57,866 bases of DNA. It comes from Pelomonas sp. KK5. Its GTDB lineage: Bacteria > Pseudomonadota > Gammaproteobacteria > Burkholderiales > Burkholderiaceae_C. Below are positions 53,255 to 57,866 of the stretch, one piece after another; position 1 is the first letter of the stretch; every line of letters begins with the position of its first letter. The translations under genes were made by a program, and so were the position numbers. The notes under the pieces are model-generated. The model did not search any database. It worked only from the letters and a program-made list of their open reading frames with translations, and was not told the DNA's origin. The stretch covers positions 1 through 57,866 of the forward strand of contig NZ_LYVQ01000003.1 of the NCBI RefSeq assembly GCF_001984095.1, read 5' to 3'.

Positions 53255-54243
53255 TCGACACCATCAAGTCGCTGCGCGACTGGACCGCGAGCCAGCAGGT
53301 GGCGCTGCTGTTCGCCATCCTGTTCGGCCTGCTGGTGCTGCTGAGCATCGGGGCCCTGCTGTACTCGCTGAAGGAGCGCGAGCCCGACCAGCGTCGGGAC
53401 GACAACTGGCGCCAGTTCAGCCGCGACCTGAAGGCGGTGTGGGCCGGCTCCTGCATGTTCTGGGTCGCCTGGGTGTCCGGGCCGATCGGCTCCACGCTGC
53501 TGTTCGGCGTGTTCTCCTTTTTGATCCTGCGCGAGTTCGTCACGCTGATGCACACGGTGCGCGCCGACCATCGCAGCCTGATCCTGGCCTTCTTCGTGCT
53601 GCTGCCCTTGCAGTACGTGCTGGTGGGCCTGCGCCGCTTCGACCTGTTCAGCGTGCTGATCCCGGTCTACGGCTTCGTCGCGATCCCGGTGGCCAGCGCG
53701 CTGGCCGGCGACCCGCGGCGCTACCTGGAGCGCAATGCCAAGATCCAGTGGGGCATCATGGTCTGCGTCTACGGCCTGTCGCACGCGCCGGCCCTGCTGC
53801 TGCTGGACTTCAAGGGCCACGAGGGGCGCGGCGCCTTCCTGCTGTTCTTCCTGGTGATGGTGGTCGGCGTGGGGCAGATCGTGCAGGAGGTGGCGAGCCG
53901 CTCGGTGCGGCGCCGGCCGGTGGCGCGGCGGATCAGCCGCAGCTTCTCGCTGCGGGCCTGGTGGCTGGGGCTGCTGGCCGCGGCGATCACCGGCGTGCTG
54001 CTCTACTGGATCACGCCGTTCAAGGCCGGCCAGGCGCTGGTGATGGCGGTCATCGCCGCCGGCGCGGGCACGATGGGCGGTCTGGTGATGAAGGCGCTCA
54101 AGCGGGACGCCGGCGTGATCTACTGGGGCAACCGCAGCTCCATCACCGGGGCCATCGGCCTGATGGACCGGGCGGCGGTCATGTGTTTCGCGGCGCCGGT
54201 GTTCTTCCATTCCGTGCGCTGGTATTTCAAGGCTTCGCTATGA
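53251..54243 (+). CDS. Phosphatidate cytidylyltransferase-like membrane protein (CdsA family)
   Basis: A 330-residue protein with about eight membrane helices. The C-terminal segment [14 protein letters not shown] ... GAIGLMDR occupies the place of the CdsA signature (KRxxxxKD ... HGGxxDR) but is degenerate in the HGG part, as in the group of CdsA-like proteins found next to small acyltransferases. Activity is therefore likely but not certain. Overlaps both neighbours by four bases. Confidence 0.8.
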   Translation: MIDTIKSLRDWTASQQVALLFAILFGLLVLLSIGALLYSLKEREPDQRRDDNWRQFSRDLKAVWAGSCMFWVAWVSGPIGSTLLFGVFSFLILREFVTLMHTVRADHRSLILAFFVLLPLQYVLVGLRRFDLFSVLIPVYGFVAIPVASALAGDPRRYLERNAKIQWGIMVCVYGLSHAPALLLLDFKGHEGRGAFLLFFLVMVVGVGQIVQEVASRSVRRRPVARRISRSFSLRAWWLGLLAAAITGVLLYWITPFKAGQALVMAVIAAGAGTMGGLVMKALKRDAGVIYWGNRSSITGAIGLMDRAAVMCFAAPVFFHSVRWYFKASL

Positions 54244-54788
54244 GGATCCTGGGCATCGACCCCGGTTTGCAAACGACGGGATTCGGCGTCATCGACGCCG
54301 ACGGCCCGCGCATGAGCTATGTGGCCAGCGGCACGATCCGCACGACGGCCCACGAGCTCGGCGACCTGCCCGGCCGGCTGAAGATCCTGTTCGACGGCAT
54401 CCGCGAGGTGGTGGCCCGCTACCAGCCGCAGTGTGCGGCGGTGGAGATCATCTTCGTCAACGTCAATCCGCAGTCCACGCTGCTGCTGGGCCAGGCCCGC
54501 GGCGCGGCGCTGACCGCCCTGGTCGCCAGCGACCTGCTGGTCTCCGAGTACACCGCGCTGCAGATGAAGAAGGCCATCGTCGGCCACGGCCATGCGAAGA
54601 AGGACCAGGTGCAGGCGATGGTGCAGCGCCTGCTGAACCTGCCCGGCCTGCCGGGCAAGGACGCGGCCGATGCGCTGGGCATGGCGATCATGCATGCCCA
54701 CGCGCGGGTGAGCTTCGAGGCGATGAGCCGCAGCACGACGCTGCAGCGCCGCCAGCATGCGCATTTCCGAGGCGGGAGGACCTACTGA
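54240..54788 (+). CDS. ruvC: Holliday junction resolvase RuvC
   Basis: A 182-residue endonuclease. Metal ligands are in [15 protein letters not shown] (first Asp), AAVEIIFVN (Glu) and [15 protein letters not shown] (final acidic cluster). ATG 54240 overlaps the preceding stop. The usual ruvA/ruvB neighbours are not here; a LysE-like gene overlaps its stop instead. Confidence 0.95.
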   Translation: MRILGIDPGLQTTGFGVIDADGPRMSYVASGTIRTTAHELGDLPGRLKILFDGIREVVARYQPQCAAVEIIFVNVNPQSTLLLGQARGAALTALVASDLLVSEYTALQMKKAIVGHGHAKKDQVQAMVQRLLNLPGLPGKDAADALGMAIMHAHARVSFEAMSRSTTLQRRQHAHFRGGRTY

Positions 54789-55402
54789 TGTTCGGCATTT
54801 CCGACTACGGCGCCTTCGTCGCCGCCATCATCGTCTTCCTGCTGATCCCGGGGCCTGGCAACCTGGCGCTGATCTCGTCGACCGCCAAGGGCGGCATCAA
54901 GGGCGGCCTGGCCGCCACGCTGGGGCTGATCGCCGGCGACCAGGTGCTGATGTGGACGGCCGTCGCCGGTGTGGCCGCCCTGCTCTCGGCCTACCCCACC
55001 GCCTTCGCCGCCGTGCAGTGGCTCGGCGCGGGCTATCTCGCCTGGCTGGGCCTGCGCATGCTGCTGGCCAAGCCGGGCGATGCGCCGGTGCTGGAGATCA
55101 AGCCGCGGCACTACTTCCAGCAGGCCTTGGTGATCACGCTGCTGAACCCCAAGGCCATCGTGTTCTACATGGCCTTCTTCCCGCTGTTCGTGGACCCGGC
55201 GACGCATCCGGGCCTGTCCACCTTCGGCGCGATGGCCGCGACGATCGCGACGCTGACCTTCGCCTACGGCCTGATCGTCACGCTGCTGACGCACCGCCTC
55301 GCCGAGCGGCTCAGGCAGAACCCGCTGATCACGCGGGTGCTGGAGAAGGTGGCCGGCACGATGCTGATCGGCTTCGGCCTCAAGCTGGCGCTGTCGCGCT
55401 GA
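54788..55402 (+). CDS. LysE/RhtB-family exporter
   Basis: A 204-residue inner membrane exporter with about six helices. The family N-terminal signature FLLIPGPGNLALISSTAKGG and LNPKAIVFYMAFFPLFVD are present. Substrates are typically amino acids or homoserine lactones; none can be assigned here. Its start shares bases with the ruvC stop (TGATG). Confidence 0.92.
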   Translation: MFGISDYGAFVAAIIVFLLIPGPGNLALISSTAKGGIKGGLAATLGLIAGDQVLMWTAVAGVAALLSAYPTAFAAVQWLGAGYLAWLGLRMLLAKPGDAPVLEIKPRHYFQQALVITLLNPKAIVFYMAFFPLFVDPATHPGLSTFGAMAATIATLTFAYGLIVTLLTHRLAERLRQNPLITRVLEKVAGTMLIGFGLKLALSR

Positions 55403-55411
55403 CGGGCAGGT

Positions 55412-56098
55412 TCAGCGGCTCTCGCCGATCGCGCGGTACGCACCCGCGCCCAGCACCGCGCCGACGATCGGCGCCAGCCAGAACAGCCACAGCTGCTCCA
55501 CCGCCCAGCCGCCCACGAAGACCGCCACGCCGGTGCTGCGCGCCGGGTTGACCGAGGTGTTGGTGACCGGGATGCTGATCAGGTGGATCAGCGTCAGCGC
55601 CAGGCCGATGGCGATCGGCGCGAAGCCCGCCGGCGCGCGCTTGTCGGTGGCACCCATGATGACGATCAGGAAGAAGGCGGTCATCACGACCTCGCAGACC
55701 GCCGCCGCCAGCAGGCCATAGCCGCCGGGCGAGTGCTCGGCATAGCCGTTGGACGCGAAGCCCGCCGCCACGTCGAAGCCGGCCTTGCCGCTGGCGATCA
55801 GCAGCAGCACGCCGCCGGCGGCCAGCCCGCCCAGCACCTGGGCGGCGACATAGGGCAGCAGCTGGCTGCCCGGGAAGCGGCCGCCGGCCCACAGGCCGAT
55901 GGACACGGCCGGATTCAGGTGGCAGCCCGAGATGTGGCCGATGGCGAAGGCCATCGTCAGCACCGTCAGGCCGAAGGCCAGAGACACGCCCAGCAGCCCG
56001 ATGCCCACGCCGGGGAACGCGGCCGCCAGCACCGCGCTGCCGCAGCCGCCCAGGACCAGCCAGAAAGTGCCCAGAAACTCGGCGCCGTACTTGTTCAT
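55412..56098 (-). CDS. aqpZ: Aquaporin Z
   Basis: A 228-residue water channel with six membrane helices. Both NPA boxes are intact, [11 protein letters not shown] and [12 protein letters not shown]. The start [20 protein letters not shown] is typical of AqpZ. Convergent with the LysE-like gene (9-base gap). Confidence 0.95.
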   Translation of the reverse strand: MNKYGAEFLGTFWLVLGGCGSAVLAAAFPGVGIGLLGVSLAFGLTVLTMAFAIGHISGCHLNPAVSIGLWAGGRFPGSQLLPYVAAQVLGGLAAGGVLLLIASGKAGFDVAAGFASNGYAEHSPGGYGLLAAAVCEVVMTAFFLIVIMGATDKRAPAGFAPIAIGLALTLIHLISIPVTNTSVNPARSTGVAVFVGGWAVEQLWLFWLAPIVGAVLGAGAYRAIGESR

Positions 56099-56256
56099 CG
56101 CTCAACTCCTCGCAGTGAGAAAAAAGGTGAGCCGATGCTAGGAAGCGCGGCGCGGCGCTTCATCGCCTGAATCCGGGACTCGCGCTTGCGCGGCGCGACT
56201 TCATGCACGCGGGCCGCGCTTCAAGCTAGGGAGCAAGACCCGGCCCCAGCATGAGA

Positions 56257-56286
56257 AACGGGGAAGCTCCTTCGAGCTTCCCCGTT
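56257..56286 (-). terminator. Terminator of the DUF4148 gene
   Basis: A 13-bp perfect stem AACGGGGAAGCTC/GAGCTTCCCCGTT with loop CTTC, 38 bases past the stop of the DUF4148 gene; the minus strand continues TCTCAT. Confidence 0.75.
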
Positions 56287-56323
56287 CGGGTGGGTCCGGC
56301 AACCAGCGGCCGGGCCGGCAGGC

Positions 56324-56701
56324 TTATTCAGCCAGCGCTTCGGCCTTCTTGGCAGCCTGCGTGGCGGCGAAGCGCTGGATCGCCATCGGGTCTTCGCTGT
56401 TCAGCGCGGCCAGTTCGCCGCTCTTCTGGGCTTCGCGCAGCTCGGCCAGCACCTGGGCGCGGGTCTTGCCGGCGGCCGGCGCGGCCTTGGCGACCGGGGC
56501 GGCGTTCACGGCGGCGGCGCGCTGGGTCTGGAACAGCACCGACTGGTCGGCGTTCAGCGCGTCGAGCTCGCCGCTGGCGCGGGCCTGGGCCAGCTCGTTG
56601 ATGACTTCGGCGCGGGTCTTGCCGGTGTCGGCGGAAGCAGCATCGGCGAACACGACGCCAGCGGACAGAAGGGCAGCGGCAAAAACGATAGCGGTCTTCA
56701 T
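56324..56701 (-). CDS. DUF4148-domain exported protein
   Basis: A 125-residue protein with a signal peptide (MKTAIVFAAALLSAGVVFADA, probable cleavage after an Ala near 20-24). The mature part contains two copies of a ~24-residue unit, GKTRAEVINELAQARASGEL (from residue 27) and GKTRAQVLAELREAQKSGEL (from about 78), each ending in (D/A)ALN. DUF4148 proteins are abundant in Burkholderiales and have no established function. AGAGGAC precedes the ATG. The 357-base gap upstream to the next gene has no other supported feature. Confidence 0.88.
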   Translation of the reverse strand: MKTAIVFAAALLSAGVVFADAASADTGKTRAEVINELAQARASGELDALNADQSVLFQTQRAAAVNAAPVAKAAPAAGKTRAQVLAELREAQKSGELAALNSEDPMAIQRFAATQAAKKAEALAE

Positions 56702-57059
56702 GATGGTGTCCTCTCAACAGTGTTTCAGTGGCTCGAAGCGGCGAATCCGACCGGGTTCTGCTTCGCTTCATCCATGGAAGTAACTGTATAGGTCCACACC
56801 AAGGGAAAACACTAGTCGTGGAGGAAATCACCATTCCGGTTTTGTCAACGGTGCGGTCAGTCGAGCCTGAAAGTTAGACAATGCGAGTGCGCACTCCGCA
56901 CCAAATGATGGTTCAGTGCCGTCCTTTTCGGCCGATAGCTGACAGGTGAGATTCTGTAACTTGCGTCCATGCCGCATTGCGCCATGGGCGCCAGCAGCGA
57001 TGGGGGACACGAGCGCCGCGCCACCGAGCACGCCGCCGTACAACGAAAGGAGGGTCGCC
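56702..57059. other. Divergent intergenic region
   Basis: It separates the DUF4148 gene (minus) from the DUF4402 gene (plus). TATACA on the minus strand near 56794-56799 may be a -10 box for DUF4148. No gene with coding-like composition is seen. Confidence 0.4.
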
Positions 57060-57608
57060 ATGACCACGAGGAAGTTGCAGTACCTGTTGTCGATCGCGGC
57101 CGCGTCCGCTCTGGCTGCGGGCAGCATGCCCGTGGCCTGGGCCGCCAGCGCCACGGCCAATGCCTCGGCCACCGTGCTGACGCCGATGACCATCACCAAG
57201 AGCACCGACCTGAACTTCGGCGAGCTGGTGGCCGGCAACGGCGTCGTCACGCTGGACACCGCCGGCGCGCGGACCAAGGCCGGCAGCACCGCCCTGCCGA
57301 CCGGCGGCAGCCCGACGGCGGCCCGCTTCGACGTGACCGGCGATGCCAACCACACCTTCTCGGTCGATTTCGCCACCGGCTCCAGCACCGTGCTGACCGA
57401 CGCCAGCAGCAACACGATGGCGGTCAGCTGGTTCGCCGAGGTGGTGGGCACGGCCGCGCCGACGCCGGTCTCCACCGGCACGCCGACCACCGGCACGCTG
57501 AACTCCGGCGCGGCCTACATCTACGTGGGCGGCGCGGTGACAGTGGGCGCCTCGCAGGCCGCGGGCAGCTACACCGGCACGATCCAGGTCACGGTCAACT
57601 ACAACTAG
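57060..57608 (+). CDS. DUF4402-family exported protein
   Basis: A 182-residue protein with a signal peptide (LLSIAAASALAAGSMPVAWA). The mature protein follows the DUF4402 pattern: TVLTPMTITKSTDLNFGELVAG at the start, FDVTGDANHTFSV in the middle and GAVTVGASQAAGSYTGTIQVTVNYN-type ending, a beta-sandwich resembling pilus or spore-coat-like subunits. AAAGGAGGG lies 6 bases before the ATG. A second protein with the same opening follows after 9 bases, suggesting a small secretion or surface operon. Confidence 0.88.
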   Translation: MTTRKLQYLLSIAAASALAAGSMPVAWAASATANASATVLTPMTITKSTDLNFGELVAGNGVVTLDTAGARTKAGSTALPTGGSPTAARFDVTGDANHTFSVDFATGSSTVLTDASSNTMAVSWFAEVVGTAAPTPVSTGTPTTGTLNSGAAYIYVGGAVTVGASQAAGSYTGTIQVTVNYN

Positions 57609-57617
57609 AAGACCGCC

Positions 57618-57866
57618 ATGCCTGGCCTGATGGGCGGCCCCGGGTGCCGGGTGCCAGCCTGCGCGCGGCTACGCGCGATATTCCTGTTGCTGCTCCTGCC
57701 TGCGCTGGCGGCCGGCGGCCCGGCCGGGGCGGCCGGCGCACGCGCAAGCGCCAGCGCCCAGGTGATCGAGCCGATCACGGTCAACAGCCTGCTCGGCGCC
57801 CCGGTCACGCTGGAGGGCATCCTCGCCGCCTGGCGGGCGGCGCAGGCGGGACCGCAGACCGGCGGC
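57618..57866 (+). CDS. Second exported DUF4402-like protein, truncated by the window edge
   Basis: The first 83 codons are visible. A hydrophobic stretch (RAIFLLLLLPALAAGGPA) forms a signal peptide, and SASAQVIEPITVNSLLG resembles the start of the mature upstream protein (ASATVLTPMTITK). The ATG is taken at 57618, although no clear ribosome-binding site is present. Confidence 0.6.
   Translation, partial: MPGLMGGPGCRVPACARLRAIFLLLLLPALAAGGPAGAAGARASASAQVIEPITVNSLLGAPVTLEGILAAWRAAQAGPQTGG

Overview
The window is a high-GC bacterial chromosome segment, roughly two-thirds G+C in the flanks by eye. It is most likely from the order Burkholderiales (Rubrivivax/Roseateles/Leptothrix-like). Supporting signs are rplU-rpmA-obgE-proB opposite ispB, dusB-fis-purH, ruvC, a DUF4148 protein and a MASE1-CHASE hybrid kinase. 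It carries a 37.7 kb integrated element at a tRNA-Pro(CGG) gene.

Left chromosome (1-9399): start of a UbiH-like FAD hydroxylase (minus), ychF, a membrane hybrid histidine kinase, cheW, then minus-strand proB, obgE, rpmA and rplU, then ispB and tRNA-Pro.

Integrated island (9353-47105): bounded by a 47-bp direct repeat of the tRNA 3' part. Both ends carry paired TGTGCCA arm-type sites and IHF-like sites, as expected of a split attP. The left third is a plasmid-like maintenance module: tyrosine integrase, AlpA-like excisionase, OB-fold ssDNA-binding protein, a replication-relaxation-like winged-helix protein beside a gene-free stretch with a 22-bp perfect inverted repeat, several unknown genes, a HTH protein and a TrfA-like replication initiator. 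The centre (18940-43301) is a phage-defence locus with the type 1 BREX backbone brxA-brxB-brxC-pglX-pglZ-brxL. It is led by a small ribbon-helix-helix-like protein and expanded by a 127-aa unknown gene between brxC and pglX. Four more genes lie between pglX and pglZ: a TrlF-like PHP-SMC ATPase, a GmrSD/BrxU-like type IV restriction protein, a 1644-aa NERD-pseudokinase-kinase-SF1 helicase fusion, and a 495-aa winged-helix protein of unknown function. Most junctions overlap or are a few bases apart, so this reads as one operon. A GTTACCTCGTTAC element occurs before the operon, before brxL and once more in the left module. After brxL lies an ADP-ribosyltransferase-like gene sandwiched between two diverged ~278-bp direct repeats, then a plasmid/phage-type replicative ATPase whose ~500-nt hairpin-rich leader contains a boxA-like antitermination site.

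Right chromosome (47106-57866): the displaced tRNA terminator, a VOC protein, an M32 carboxypeptidase, a YqaA-like membrane protein, then dusB-fis-purH, plsC-like/cdsA-like/ruvC/lysE-like, aqpZ (minus), a DUF4148 secreted protein (minus) and two DUF4402-like exported proteins, the second cut by the window edge.

The strongest candidate for something undescribed is the expanded BREX locus: its four-gene insert (above all the kinase-helicase fusion with its coupled winged-helix partner) and the repeat-bounded ADP-ribosyltransferase cassette. Family names come from recalled motifs; no database search was possible.
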